Program-made: the position numbers and the translations under genes
The notes under the pieces: generated by a model
What the model saw: the letters and a program-made list of their open reading frames with translations, nothing else
Told to the model about the DNA's origin: nothing
Databases searched by the model: none
Assembly (NCBI GenBank): GCA_037178855.1
Contig: JASJZC010000001.1
Coordinates: 7,502,001 to 7,566,000, forward strand
Direction of reading: 5' to 3'
DNA length: 64,000 bases
Origin: Oscheius sp. JU75
Lineage: Eukaryota; Nematoda; Chromadorea; Rhabditida; Rhabditidae
In this document: piece by piece, positions 35,221 through 46,817 of the stretch
Layout of the letters: every line of letters starts with the position of its first letter
How positions within the stretch are numbered: the first letter of the stretch is position 1

Positions 35221-37301
35221 GTTAAAGGACTGTCCACTTCTTCTTGTCGGCTTGAACATGCGTCTCATCACGGAAATAAGTAGGTTACGGTAGTAACTTC
35301 TAACTTTTTTTAAAGCAAATATACATGTTCCTCAGAGAGCACTATACTTTCAATGAATCGTTGCCGATTATTCACACTGAGTATGTGCCGATTTTGTAGA
35401 AAAAGTGTCTAACTCTAAGCACTAGTTGGTTACTTGTTTGTCAACTTCCTTTGGAACACCAAGGTGAGGACAATTATCGCTGTTTTGACATCCTTCAAAA
35501 GGATGTTGACAGCCGTCTCATTTTTGAGCTCTGAGTTGAAAGAAAGAGGAACACATGGGTTTCAAACGGACTCTAGACAAGTGACCGGCTCTTCTTTTGT
35601 ACGAGGATTTCCTCGGCAAACATGCTCGAAGAACAGGCGGTCAATCCTTGCCATTCTTTTAGTCCCTCAAGAGGGATCTCTCTGTTCCAGAGCAACAAGA
35701 TGAGTCTCCTTTCCAAAGATTTTTTTCAACTAGAGTTGTCTCAATTGCCGTCTTAGGGCGTCTTCTCTCCTCCTCTCAAAAAAGTCATGTTGTGTGTGTG
35801 TCTTTCTCTCTTGAGAGAGTTGTTCTTCGGCTATGAAGTGTCCACGCGACCCTCTTGTTGTACTCCCGCATTGGCTACTAGACACTCCCTTGTCCGATCC
35901 TGGTTTAGGTAATCTGATCCCCCTCTTGACCAATCTGGCACCTGGATAGGCATCCGACTATAGTATTCTATTTGGTCACTTGACCGATTACCCGAACTAC
36001 TCTACCAATGACTCTACTGTATTGTCATTGCAAAAGAACAGAATCCTCTTGGAACATAAATCAAAGTTTGGATAGCAATCCAGACCGTGAGAACTTCGCC
36101 CTTGTCTTTAGAAATCTATGAGGTTCGCGGTGCCTTTCACTGCTGAAACAAGCTCCCCTTTTTCAATTTTCTTCTTCTTCTCGACCCGATTGTATCAAGA
36201 GTGCATTTTACTCGTTACACTCAATCATAGCCCCCCTATGACCTTGTCCAGAGGTCTTTTTCCTAAACGGTGGGCGTGGTCTGACGTCAAACTTCGGGCT
36301 TGTACCTCAAGGGAAAACACTTTCTGCTAACAGTATCTCTTTCATCTGTCAGTAGTCGCTCTCGTCCTATACCAGTAGCACCTAGCAGTAGCTAGATGCC
36401 AACCTTCAGCTTCTCCTTGAGAGATAATGATCTGGTGTCTACTCCCGTCCCACTCGATCATCTTTTCAGTACGCAGGTTTTTTAAGAGTGTGTTACGAAA
36501 AAGCTTACTGATCAGTCTAGTCATTCGCTCTTATCTTTCGCCTAGGAAATTCCTTTGAAAATGATTCTCTAACTCCTCGGGCCGAAAAGCCCGGTACAAC
36601 CCGGCTTCGGTCATTCGGCATTTTTTGGCGGGAATTCCAATTAGTTTGAAAAGTTTAAAAAAATTGCCTCCAGACAAGGACTTTACTGCCCATTCGGGAC
36701 TACCTGCTTCCCATAATCTCAGATTTACAAGATTTTCTTCCTAGCAGTTTTAGAGCGCTACCTCTTTTGCCAAATACCTCCCGAGGCAAGAGTTTCAAGC
36801 CTTGATTGTTCTGTAAAGTGCCGAGCCAGCTCTGATCTTACTAGATTCTATTCGTCTTGTACTAACAAGGGAAGGCTACCAGGCTAGGGTAGAGATAGGT
36901 AGCCATTAGGGCCTGAAGCCTCTCTTGTTTTGTGTACAAAAATGCAGTAGAAATTGGTAACCAGTAGGATCTGGAGCGTCTGTTTTGTGTGCAGAAATGC
37001 TTATTGTCACCGTCAGTCATCCTGGAGGCATCCTGGTTTTCACACGGCAGACAGTCCACACAAACACACTTCCTCTTTCCTGCATTGCCGCCAGTTTGTT
37101 TTAGTGCTGCGTTTGGTTTGCCAATTTATGTCTTGTCTCGCCCGCGAGAGGTTAGAGTCGTCTAATCGCTAAACTGGTCCTCAATTGTATGATTTGGAAA
37201 ACGGTCTGCCGGGAAAATGAAACAAGTACTTCTTGCCAGCTTTTCGATTTTCACGGCTTAAACCTCGACCTTGGGCCCGATATATCTGATCTTTTTTTGG
37301 G
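35221..37301. other. Gene-poor region with degenerate repeats
   Basis: About 2.1 kb without a supportable gene. It includes two degenerate tandem copies of a roughly 55-bp unit at about 36896-37005, each containing TTGTGTxCAxAAATGC. The rest is unstructured and its open frames are short, with no domain content. Confidence 0.5.
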
Positions 37302-40300
37302 ATGAAGCTGGTCTTCTTCCTCTCGACGACGACCCTTCTCGTCTGGGCCCAGCAGACGTCGTTCCCTATCGAGACTGAGGACAATCAACCCAGACCAGTG
37401 GGTTTTTGTTTGCACTTTACCTGTTTACCCTACCGTTCAGCAAAAAGCAGCAAACAATCTTGGAAGGAATGTACAGCTAACTTTCAGGTTTACGACGTTG
37501 TCGTGGTCGGAGCAGGACTAACGGGACTTTCCTTTGCCAGAAAACTGACACAATTGCGACCGAATGCCTCAGTTGTTCTTTTGGAAGCACGGGGACAGGT
37601 AACGAAAGAGAGGAGAGACAGCTTTTACACTTTTCGTTTAGGTTGGAGGACGGGTTCGGACACGAAGTATGGCCACCTCGAGGGGTGATGATTGGCTTGA
37701 CTTGGGGTCACAGTTTGTATCGAGAGATCACCACGAACTGCAAAGAGTTGCTGCCGAGTTGGGTGTGAAACTGGCACCGCAGAGCAGTTGTGGAGAACGG
37801 ACGCTGGTCTTGGAAGGAGTCAGAAGGAGTAGGAGGTAGGTAAAGAACAAAGAACAACAAGTGATAACAAGTTGGTAGAAAAGAATTCCCGGAATGTCCT
37901 TCACGGCACAGTCTAGGCGAGAGAGTCAATAGGCCTCTATTGGCATTTTATTGGGAGAAAAAGCTTTTCAGAGAAGTTTCATGGTCTCCGGGACTCTCTG
38001 TTCGTCCTTCCTTTGCCGAAATCCTAGAATCACCAGATGCCCCAGTTTTGGCCAGACAATCTGTAGCTGAGTTCGTCAAAATGATTCCTTCCGCTGATGC
38101 AGCTGCCACGAACCGTCTTCTTCAGGTAACGGTGGTCATGTATTCCTTCCTCTTGCCACAAATTGCCAATCTACAGGTTCTTTAGATCGCGTTTAGAGAT
38201 AGACTGGCGCCGTTCGAATCATCGAAAGAACAAAGACCCCTTTTCAGACCTTGTTCGATGCTCCAGAACAGAAGGTCTCGGCACTGCAAGTGGCTTTGAC
38301 AGCGGCCAGTGACAATGCCACAGTGACTGAGCTTCTATTGAATACGGGACATGGACAAAGCTTGATCTTCGAGAAGGGTGCCTACAACTTTGTCAGGTAG
38401 TCTTGAATAGATTGCATGTCCAAGACTTGCAGGACAATGGCCGATGGACTGAACATTGAGTATAGCCAGAGAGTCATTGGAGTCAATAGGCGTAGGTTTT
38501 TGTGAATTGGAAACAAGTCCATGATGCTCCAGAGTCCTCCCCAGCCGTAGTGATGACTTCCTCGTCGTCGTTCTTGGCAAGACAAGTTGTCGTGGCTCTG
38601 CCGCCAGCTGTAGCCGCTACTGTCGTCTTCTCTCCACCTCTCGAGCAGGATTTCCAATCATTTTTGGGTATTCTTTTCACATTATAGTAAGAAAATAATC
38701 TACAGAGCAATACAAGCCCCAAGGCGATGCCTTCTACTTCACGATGAGCTTCCCAACCGCCTTCTGGAGGGCAAAGCAGAAGAGCGGACAGATAATTCAC
38801 ACGGCTGTTAAAGGTCCTCTGGCTTGGTTGACCACCTTCGATGTCACGACTGACACTCACTGCGGTTGGTTCGCAAAGACGTTTGAAACAAGCAAAACTC
38901 TTAGTTTCTGCTGCTGGAACTACCGGAGTTCTTTGGGGAATCGCTCATTTTGTCAAAGGGGCCGCAGAGAAGGACAGACTGGCCGCGTACCATACAATTG
39001 TGAAGAAGGCTTTAGGGACTGATCAGGATCCTTTGGATATCAAGTAAGTCTGGGCCAGTTCCGTTATAGGCTCACAAACAGACAGAGTCTAAACACATTT
39101 TTAAGAGACATGCAGTTATCTTCGGATCCTCTCGTCCTCGGTTCCATTGGTGTCTTGCCTCCCGGGGTTTCTCTCGATTGGCTCAACTACCTGACTGGCG
39201 CCACACGACAGGGTCAGAACACAATCTTCGCTTCTGCAGAACTGAGCAACATCTCGACCGGTCTCATGAATGGGGCCATCATCGCTGGAGAACGAGCAGC
39301 TGACATGATTGAGCCAGTACAGAGCCCTGGGTCTCCCATAGAAGCTAATGGATTCGTTTACTCAACATCCACCTTCTATCCCCCTGTAGAAAACGTAAGA
39401 AAAACTTAGACTCGCAATTCGTGGAGTTTCAGAATGCCAGAGTAGAGCTAGGTCCAGCCTTGGCTAGAGATCCAGCCCAAAGTGGTTTCCAATACTTCAC
39501 ATCAACACATTATCCCATGTGGGACAATTCCGTAAAAGGTTAGATGGGGTGCTGTTCAAGAAACTGTTATATAGAAGACGCCGAGGTACAACAATACCAG
39601 CCGCAGTCCCAGTTCGTTTACGAGACTTCCTCCTTTTACCCGCCGACGGAACGACCGCCTGCTACAACCACCTACAGACACTTTAGGTAATGTTGTCTCT
39701 TACCCAGAGCAAGTATTGCAAGCTTAGCTGACTTGGCGGCTAGATTTGGCCGGGGACGCGCGCTGTTTACAAACCTGGCTCAGCAAAATATGTAATCCCT
39801 GACCAAAGTATTCAACTTTTAGCTTTGGAAACTTGAAAGAAGAAGAGGCACCGGCTAATATGATAGTCGGGCAGCCAAACAACAAGGAGGGATTTGTGTA
39901 TCAAACTTCTACCCAATATCCGTCCACTGAAAAACCTCCGGTCACAACAACAATGAAGCATTTTTCGTTCGGAAATTTGGATGAGAAGGAAGAGGAGGAG
40001 CCGGCTAACATGGTAGTAGCTAGACAAGGAGCCTTCCAGTATCACACCTCGACACAGTACCCGCCGACTGACAAGCCACCAGTCGTGAGCACCTTCAATC
40101 ACTTCAGCTTCGGGAATATCGGTCAGCCTGCAGCTCAGCCCGAATCGGCTATGGATTCCTATACAGGAGGAGGAGTCTCGAATTTTGTTCAGATGAGATC
40201 AGACAGCAGCGTCAGTCCAACTATTCTTGCAGAGTTGCAGCAGGTGGCGCAGCAGGTATGCTTCCAGATTTTTATGGCTGTTGGGCATAACTATTCTGCT

Positions 40301-40450
40301 ATGTGTATCTTTGTTACAACTCTGTAGAACCTCCTGACTTCGAAACCCTATTCAAAACTGTTCCAGGCCCCATCAACCGACTCTCTAGTCCTGGCCAGAA
40401 GCCTGTCCGGAATTGTTCAACATCTTCTCGAGGATTTGAAGAAGAAGTGA
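37302..40450 (+). CDS. Predicted secreted flavin amine oxidase with a repetitive C-terminal tail
   Basis: FAD-dependent amine oxidase family (monoamine or L-amino acid oxidase type). A signal peptide (MKLVFFLSTTTLLVWAQQ) is followed by the dinucleotide-binding motif VVVVGAGLTGLSFARKL, the second FAD motif LLEARGQVGGRVRT, and the C-terminal FAD motif MNGAIIAGERAADMIE. The MAO-type Cys for covalent FAD is not seen. After the catalytic part come at least five repeats (about 39346-40120) built on (F)xYxTSxxYPP; the last three extend with ERPPATTTYRHFSFGNL-like text. The tail ends in a Gln/Leu-rich helix (VQHLLEDLKKK). Introns are short except one of 133 bp at 39689-39821. Substrate cannot be told. 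The convergent neighbour's stop is 46 bp away. Confidence 0.85.
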
Positions 40451-40496
40451 TAGAATTAGCTTTAATTGTGTGTGTATTTATACGAGTATACAGTAA

Positions 40497-41286
40497 TCAT
40501 AAGCTAAGACAACTGAGTCCGAACCAACTGCAACTATAAGCCACTTGGAGTACTTGCTTCATGGCCCCGAACGAGAAGAAATCGGTCAGATCGTAGGTCT
40601 TCAATAGGGCCTCCTTGTCCGTTTTGCAAATTTTGCAAAAGCCGCAGTCGATGTAGCAGCCAGTATGGGAGTCAAAGGCATCTTTTGAGAGTATCTCACA
40701 GTTCATTGATGGGTCCTGAAATTTTTTTTTGTTCTCATCGCTTGCCCAAGAGTCTAGCGATGATTGTGTGCTTCTAGATACCGAGAGTCTGCAGAGACTG
40801 CGAGACCAATGAGTACCTTCTCGTAGAGGGATAGACGACCGACGAGACAGGATGTTGTGCAGTTGACGAAGTTGTTTCCAGCCGGAGTAAACAGCTTTCG
40901 GGTCTCTGAAGATTAAATTGTAAACCAATTTTCCCTTTTTTAAACCCTCTGCTTGCTAGGCTATGTTCCGCAGTTTGTACTACTACTGTGCAAAAGACTC
41001 CTAAACAGTAAATCGTAATTTTGTACCATAAGGTCAAGAGAGAACGTGTTCCTCGAACCCACCATTATTATTGAAATTTCTGCAATTCCTCAGTCCATAA
41101 TGAATGAGATAGCCGTCCATTCCACATTTCAATTTCTCTTCTAGCTGTACATACGGCTGACAAACATCGGCTTCTATAACTGCCATCTGAATCACTTCCT
41201 CGAAAGCTAATCTGACGTCAAGCCGGCTCGTCACAACAAACAGACCCACTCACCAGAAGGCTCAGCAGCAGAAAAAGAAGAAGCAT
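40497..41286 (-). CDS. Predicted secreted cysteine-rich protein, family unrecognised
   Basis: The start at 41286 opens a hydrophobic leader (MLLLFLLLSLLV), spliced to EEVIQMAVIEADVCQPYVQL and on through at least four more exons. Cysteines are spread through the whole protein: KCGMDGYLIHYGLRNC, VNCTTSCLVG, MNCEIL, GCYIDCGFCKICKT and SCSWFGLSC. Joins used: AATG|GTGGGT, AGAG|GTTTAA, and GAAG|GTACTC to TTTCAG|GACCC, all in frame. The pattern is somewhat like the secreted Cys-rich domains common in nematodes, but I cannot name it. It lies tail-to-tail with the oxidase gene. Confidence 0.65.
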
Positions 41287-41586
41287 TTCAGAAATAGAGA
41301 TGGAGGATGACAAAACGAGAGACGCCCGGGCGCTTGTTGATCTATGACCAAGGGCGTCTCGGGGCTGTCCTTACACTCTGGATCTTCGTATTGGGGGAAG
41401 CTATGAGAAATGTTTTGAAAAAGAAGTGGGGATAGTAAGTTAGATTGAGTAATATACGAAAGCAAAGAGAGGTCGATAGAAAAGTGTTTATCCCTGAGTA
41501 TGTTGTTGTGACAGCAGTCGAAAGCAGAGTGAGTAATCAAATATTTGTCACTTCGCGAAAAGGTGCCGAGCCTGGATTTTTTTTTC

Positions 41587-42547
41587 ATGAATTCCCTGCC
41601 AAGGCGGGATATCAGATGGCAGCCTACTCACAGGAGAAGTTACGAAGTTTATCAAGACGTAGGGCCTCTAGGACGAATTCGGAGAGATCAAGAAGAATGG
41701 GCTGGAAGAAGAGTAGCCTCGTCCCTTGATACCGGATTTTTGCGTGCCTTTCGAGCCCAGGAGTATGTTCCATATTTTTCTTCTTAATGTGCATCTTCAG
41801 AGCAGATAAAGACTGGAGTCGACTACAGTATTTCACCTACTTCTGAATCCACAAGTACGTTTCTCGATAATTTCAGTGTAAAACAAACTTTCAGGGCCTG
41901 TGGTCATCAGCAACTACACATTCGAAGACGACCTCCAGCCACCCGCCAAAATATCTCGCCTGGGCAGTCTCACCGAAGTTATGCATACGGCCCTGGAACA
42001 AGCGAATGATCTCTTCGAGCTGATGAAGTCACTCGATGCACGGATGAAGGACATGGAGACAAGCTGGTTTCGTTCGCGAGAAGGACGCCGAGTCGGAGGA
42101 ACTCAGAGCCGATAACAAGGAAGAAGCCAGCATCGAAACTTCTGCGCAGAAGCTGGTGTCCGAAGGATTCAGAAGTAGGTGAAATACTGTCCAAACTACG
42201 CTGAAGCGAGACGAGAGACTGGCCGAGCTCGAGGCTGAACTCGAGAAGGTGAAGGATTTCGAGAAACACAACCAAATACTGCTTCGTGTACAGAAGTTCG
42301 TGATGGAGTAGTACTACAATACAAAGTAAAGACTGTCCGAAGCGAACAAAGAACTACAAGCCCAGAACGATGCCCGAAAAGCAGCAGGCTTCTGCTATAA
42401 TGACGCAGCTAGAACGTCAACTTGACTTCGTTAACGGTCCGTTTCCCCTGTTTCCTCAATAATTCTTTTCCATTTTCAGACGGCAGTCAGATGACTTCAG
42501 TCCGCCCTCTCGAGACGAAGGAAGAAACGCGCAGAGACCAGTGACTT
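41587..42547 (+). CDS. Coiled-coil protein gene with an apparent one-base frame break
   Basis: The first part (MNSLPRRDIRWQPTHRRSYE, from 41587) and a middle part (VVISNYTFEDDLQPPAKISR, from about 41897) are coding-like but their join is ambiguous. From there an acidic helical region runs to MKDMETSW near 42066, where coding continues one base out of phase (FVREKDAESEELRADNKEEA). After another intron comes LKRDERLAELEAELEKVKDF and LSEANKELQAQNDARKAA. No intron explains the shift at 42066, which lies in TGGTTTCG. It is either a sequencing error or a decayed gene. Family not recognised. Confidence 0.45.
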
Positions 42548-43000
42548 GACGACACACCTTACAGGTATTATTTAATCCGTGTTATTGCTTATTAATCCAC
42601 CCCACCTCTATTGTATAAAAAATATTTGTTCCGGAAACAGGATTCAATCCGCCTTGTATTCAAGCCTGGATAAAACTGCCTTTTTAGCGTTCGATTCAAT
42701 GGACAGCCCCCTTCAACATTCAGCATCAGTTGCATTGAAGACAATCCACGGAATTTGGCTAGAACTCGGAGCAACACGAACTTTTATTTGCAAAAAGAGT
42801 ACATATTCGATCGGCTGCATAATTAGGTAACAAACCCTAAGGATTCAACAAGAGCAAATTGCCTAGCAACAATTAAAGCTGTCCTCTATTAGTAGGACTA
42901 GAGGTAGAGGGGCTATCCGACGAGAGGTAGAGCTGAAGGACAATCACAGAAAGACGAGGTTGAACTAGGGAGACCCTTAGGGCTGGAAGGAGTGGAAAGA
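42548..43000. other. Intergenic gap between the coiled-coil gene and headcase
   Basis: About 450 bp of mixed sequence with no coding signal; the headcase stop is at 43001. Confidence 0.45.
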
Positions 43001-44219
43001 CTAGGACTTATCTAGAGAAGGCTTTCGACGCAAAGAATCGCCGATACGACGAATGCAATGGTAATCTTTACATCCGCAGGCAGAACAGCTGATCAGCTCG
43101 TTCAGCAGACGGTAGTTTCCCTGAAAATGGAGGTACGCTACACAATTGGATAGCGGGGAGAAGGGAGAGGAAATGAATCCCACCGAACTATCATCTCACA
43201 TTGACAATCTGGGACATGACGTTCTCTGGTGCCAGGAGAGGAGATCGACACAGTGAGCAGGATGGAGGGCAGCATTGGCCGGAGGATACTGTGAGTCAGA
43301 GATATTTTTCAACTGGGCCCGGACTCACTGATGTCGTAGTAGTACAGAGTGCCCAGAATGATCGACTTCCCGTTCCAGAAGCCTTCTGAAAATGGAAGAA
43401 CTTTGTTCAGGACAGGTAGCCAAGGGTTCGGAGCATGTGGGACGAAAGTTCTGCAATTTGCGCACCAGATTGTAAACACAGGCGTCGACAGCCATTTTTG
43501 AAGACCTGTGGTTACAAGCTGGGGCGTAAAGTGTCGCACTTTGGGACTCGCACAGCCCTGATGTGCACCAACTCGAAAGCACTTCCAGCCCCAAATCCAT
43601 TCTTACTCACCATTGCCACAGTTGCGACATTTCCAATCGGACCAAAGACACTCGGCACAGAGCTGCTGGAGAAAGAGACGTCTTCCCTCGAACATGACTT
43701 CAATCGGCGGCCCGAAATGACAGATTGGAGACAGGAAGAAGGTCCCGTCGAGGAGCGGATACCGATCATAGACGGGAATCGCCTTCTGACAAGCCACGCA
43801 GGGCACAGTCCGCTGGTTGTGTGCTCCGAGAGTCTTCAGTAGACAGAGACGGACATCGTCTCCACCCTGAGGACAGTCGTCTTCCATCTGAAATTCTAGA
43901 GTTCTTTTGGACCAGAGAAGTGCGCGTGTACTGTAAACATCACGGGGGGTCAGATTTCGAAATCGTACCTTGATATGGATCCCGTTGAACTTTGTCCTCG
44001 GGATGATAGACAACAGCTTGTCAAAGTTCTCTCTTCTTGAGAAGACTGACCCATTAAGTCGAACCTGCTCGTCTTCAAAGAACCAATGTTTTTCGACATT
44101 GCCTCTTAAGACGTCAGGATTTATGCAACAACGTAGCTCCAATTGGGCTGTGTCTCTTCTCCATTTCTTGTCTTTCGAACCCTGGGTTCCCGATCTCTTT
44201 CGGAACTCTTCAGTAGAAT
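43001..44219 (-). CDS. HECA: Headcase (HECA) homologue, N-terminus not resolved
   Basis: Headcase proteins restrain proliferation and branching in flies and act with Unkempt. The diagnostic central block is clear: NFDKLLSIIPRTKFNGIHIK, MEDDCPQGGDD, VPCVACQKAIPVYDRYPLLD and GTFFLSP, then FEGRRLFLQQLCAECLW. Later exons encode WNGKSIILGTLYYYDI, a zinc-binding block (CCPPSCSLCRSPLLAPENVM) and the last exon GNYRLLNELISCSACGCKDY, ending SLDKS. Upstream of the IIPRTK exon the frame stays open back to an acceptor (CTTCCAG) near 44219 (DSTEEFRKRSG...). I could not find the first exon or the N-terminal zinc motif, so the gene extends upstream or is shortened. Confidence 0.85.
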
Positions 44220-44493
44220 CTGGAAGACCCAGATCGTACAGTTATACTATCGTAGAAGGCTCCTATCTCACCCGATATATCTATTTGTTTCCTATCTCAA
44301 TGTGGTAGCAAGTTTTCAGTGTGCCTAAAGAGTATCTGTCTATTTCATCAAACGTTTCTGTGGACAGACCCTTTTGTCACCATCGTCATGATTCTGTTAG
44401 TCATCATCGCCCAGGATAGTAAGTCTCACGCTCTCATTAAGCGGAAAACTGGTTGTCTACCAGAGACGGGTAGAGTGCCGAATATGTGGAGGT

Positions 44494-44605
44494 GCTATTT
44501 TGACTTCGGTGCACACCAACTCACACCAAAGGCTGCGTATCGAAATTGATTACAGTAACTTGTGGTGTAAGAGTTGGTGCGCACTCCAAAGTCAAAAATG
44601 CACAC
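44494..44605. repeat. Fold-back element
   Basis: The left arm begins ATTTTGACTTCGGTGCACAC and the right arm ends GCGCACTCCAAAGTCAAAAA. Read as the reverse complement, the right arm matches the left over about 35 bases, including ACCAACTCxxACACCA. The loop is about 25 bases. It resembles a miniature inverted-repeat element. Confidence 0.7.
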
Positions 44606-45785
44606 TCCCGTCTCTGTTGTCTGCCCTTCTATTTAGATAAGGAAAGCCCGGTTATCTTTTAATCGTAACGCTATCGACAAAGGCTTTTCTAAAAGACCAC
44701 ATACAACTTTCTCATTCAGAGATCGTACGGGAAAGATGCCACCCATTCTAATGGAAAAACAGCTGTCCGTCCCCTCCCTCCTGTCTTCAAAAAAGAGTTG
44801 TTTTCGCGGTGTGCCTCTCTGCACAGAGAGAGAAAGCGGTTGTTTTGGCCCCGGTGCGAAAACACGACGCGAACGCCCCATTTGTGGATGGGAATCCGGG
44901 AAGAACACGCGCAGAGACAACAACTTTTACTCTCGAAACGCTGCAAAAACTGAGCCTTGTTGGGAAGGCGGTGGGATGAGTAAACAATGGGCTTCCGTCA
45001 AAATAATCTAACTGGAACATGTTGATCGGGAAGAACCCCACTAGCCTTTGGACGCGTAAATATTGTGAAATAGCCTGTTTGCAGGAGGTCCTTTCCCTGT
45101 CAACAGTTTGTTCTGCATTTTGAGGAAGGAAGTAGAAGAATGTGGAACTGCTAAGCCCGAACCGATTAGATGGAGGCAAAACATGATATGATACGGGAGA
45201 GGAACTCTTAAGTCCACGGCCTTCAAAAGTAGTGTATCAGGTGGCAGGAAGTTTCAAAAACTTTCTGTTTTCGATTGGGGGCAAACAAAAGGGAAAAAAG
45301 GGAACACCCCATGATTGATCACACGTTTTCCTCTTGATTTCACCCCGTCAGAAGGAACTTTTGAAGGGTTTCGAAGAGCAGTCAAAAGTTATGGATAGAG
45401 CAGTGGAGCTGCAAGACCCACCTGTAGACTTTTTCCGATCACGGAAAGAATCCATGACTACTAGTAGGGGGGTAGTAACATGTAGAGTGAGGCTCCAGGG
45501 GACAAACAAGCCGGAGGGGGGAGGGGCCTGGAGGACCGACACTATAAACAGCGAGACAGTGTTAGAAGGGGAGAGAAGTCGAGGCAGAAAGGGAACTTGT
45601 TAGGGGAGAAGGGGACAGAACTGTAGGATAAGGAGGTAGTCATCTGTACATGCCTGGAGTTGGTACAGAGAAGAATTATTGAAAGGACATGTTCGTAGAT
45701 GAACATGGTACAGAATTACCTGACTTTGAGTAGGAAGAGAATAACTGAAAGATGCTAGTGGGCAAAGAAGAACTGTCCAACCATA

Positions 45786-45791
45786 TTTATT
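45786..45791 (-). terminator. Poly(A) signal of the 45.8-46.6 kb gene
   Basis: AATAAA on the minus strand, 17 bases after the stop; supports reading LEAIL as the true C-terminus rather than a splice donor. Confidence 0.65.
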
Positions 45792-45807
45792 CTCTTTGCT
45801 GGAGAAC

Positions 45808-46596
45808 TTACAGAATAGCTTCGAGTCCGTTGTTGACAGCCTCGAGGATGTCGCCAAAGTAGAGATCTTCGGCAGGCTTGGCTCTTTCTCCGTCCTCCAG
45901 CAGACGTTCCTCCATCTCGAGTTCTTCTCGTTCCAGAGCCTGCTTCTTCTCCTTCGACTTCTTCCCAAGATGAACACGAAGCACAGGCAGATGGCTGGCT
46001 TCGAACTGGATCGAATGTTCCAGAAGAACATCCGTTCGTCCACTGCTGGCCACTAGCTGGTTGATATCTTCGATCAGATTCTGCACAAAGTCCATCTCGG
46101 GCTCGCCTCTCTTCCATTGGATTTCCTCGACCATTCCCGGAAGTAGTTTGCCCTCGATGAATTCCTTCTCTCCCACAGTTTCTTCCTTTTTCCAAGTCGG
46201 TCGTCTAATCGGGATTCTTTTTAACTCTTTCAGTTTGTTCTCCTCCTGGACAGTCGTCTCCGCCTCTCGTTCAGTCTCCTCTCCGGCCGAAATGAGCGAT
46301 TCGAAGGAGACTGTGCCAGCAGTGCCCTCGTAGACCGAGAGAAGGTCGTTCTCGTACTGGATTGTCCTGTCGCGTTCCGGACAGAGAGTCGTCTTCTGGA
46401 CTCGTTCCGACTTCTGAGTACTGGCCTCGGAGACGGACGACGTTGGGATAAGGATATCCGAAGACGTAGAACCAACAGCTGGTGCATTCTCAAAAGTCTC
46501 CTCGGCCAATTCGGAGCGCATTGAAGTGGTGAGATTGGACTTGAGTTCCTTCGGGATCACTGGCTGTTTCTTCTTCTTCGAGCTTTTCTTCGACAT
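45808..46596 (-). CDS. Unrecognised charged protein, single exon
   Basis: A 262-residue ORF without introns, unusual here. It starts with a lysine-rich patch (MSKKSSKKKKQPVIPKELKS), has a Ser/Thr/Glu-rich middle, a possible core (LPGMVEEIQWKRGEPEMDFV; DINQLVASSGRTDVLLEHSI), and a charged helix ending in FGDILEAVNNGLEAIL. AATAAA follows on the minus strand at 45791-45786, 17 bases after the stop, which supports this 3' end. It is divergent from the gene at 46818 with 221 bp between starts. No known family recognised. Confidence 0.7.
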   Translation of the reverse strand: MSKKSSKKKKQPVIPKELKSNLTTSMRSELAEETFENAPAVGSTSSDILIPTSSVSEASTQKSERVQKTTLCPERDRTIQYENDLLSVYEGTAGTVSFESLISAGEETEREAETTVQEENKLKELKRIPIRRPTWKKEETVGEKEFIEGKLLPGMVEEIQWKRGEPEMDFVQNLIEDINQLVASSGRTDVLLEHSIQFEASHLPVLRVHLGKKSKEKKQALEREELEMEERLLEDGERAKPAEDLYFGDILEAVNNGLEAIL

Positions 46597-46817
46597 CCTC
46601 CTACGACTCGAATCGCTTCGATTGCCTTGTTTTCAATTGTTCCTGTACCTAATTACTGTAGTTTTCTTTCCAAAACAAAGAGTTGTATTCAAGTTCAAAG
46701 AGACTTCAATGGATACTCTTAGTCGCTTCGTAATGGTAACACAATTCATCGAAGAAAAAGTATATCCTACAGTAGACTGGCAGCTCGTGCACAGTGGTCA
46801 CCTCGTCTTTCACGAAG

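Larger units (their letters stand above)
44220..45807. other. Gene-poor region with a fold-back repeat
   Basis: About 1.6 kb without a supportable gene. It should contain any missing headcase 5' exon. A fold-back repeat is listed separately. The part from 45330 to 45807 is purine-rich and includes the poly(A) signal of the next gene. Confidence 0.45.

Noticed and set aside
35434-35703. 89-codon plus-strand frame in the gene-poor region
   Set aside because: No signal peptide, domain, splice consensus or coding bias; treated as chance.
43325-43600. 91-codon frame in the headcase intron as an extra exon
   Set aside because: The flanking exons join in frame with GTGAGT and TTTTCAG and match the family without it.
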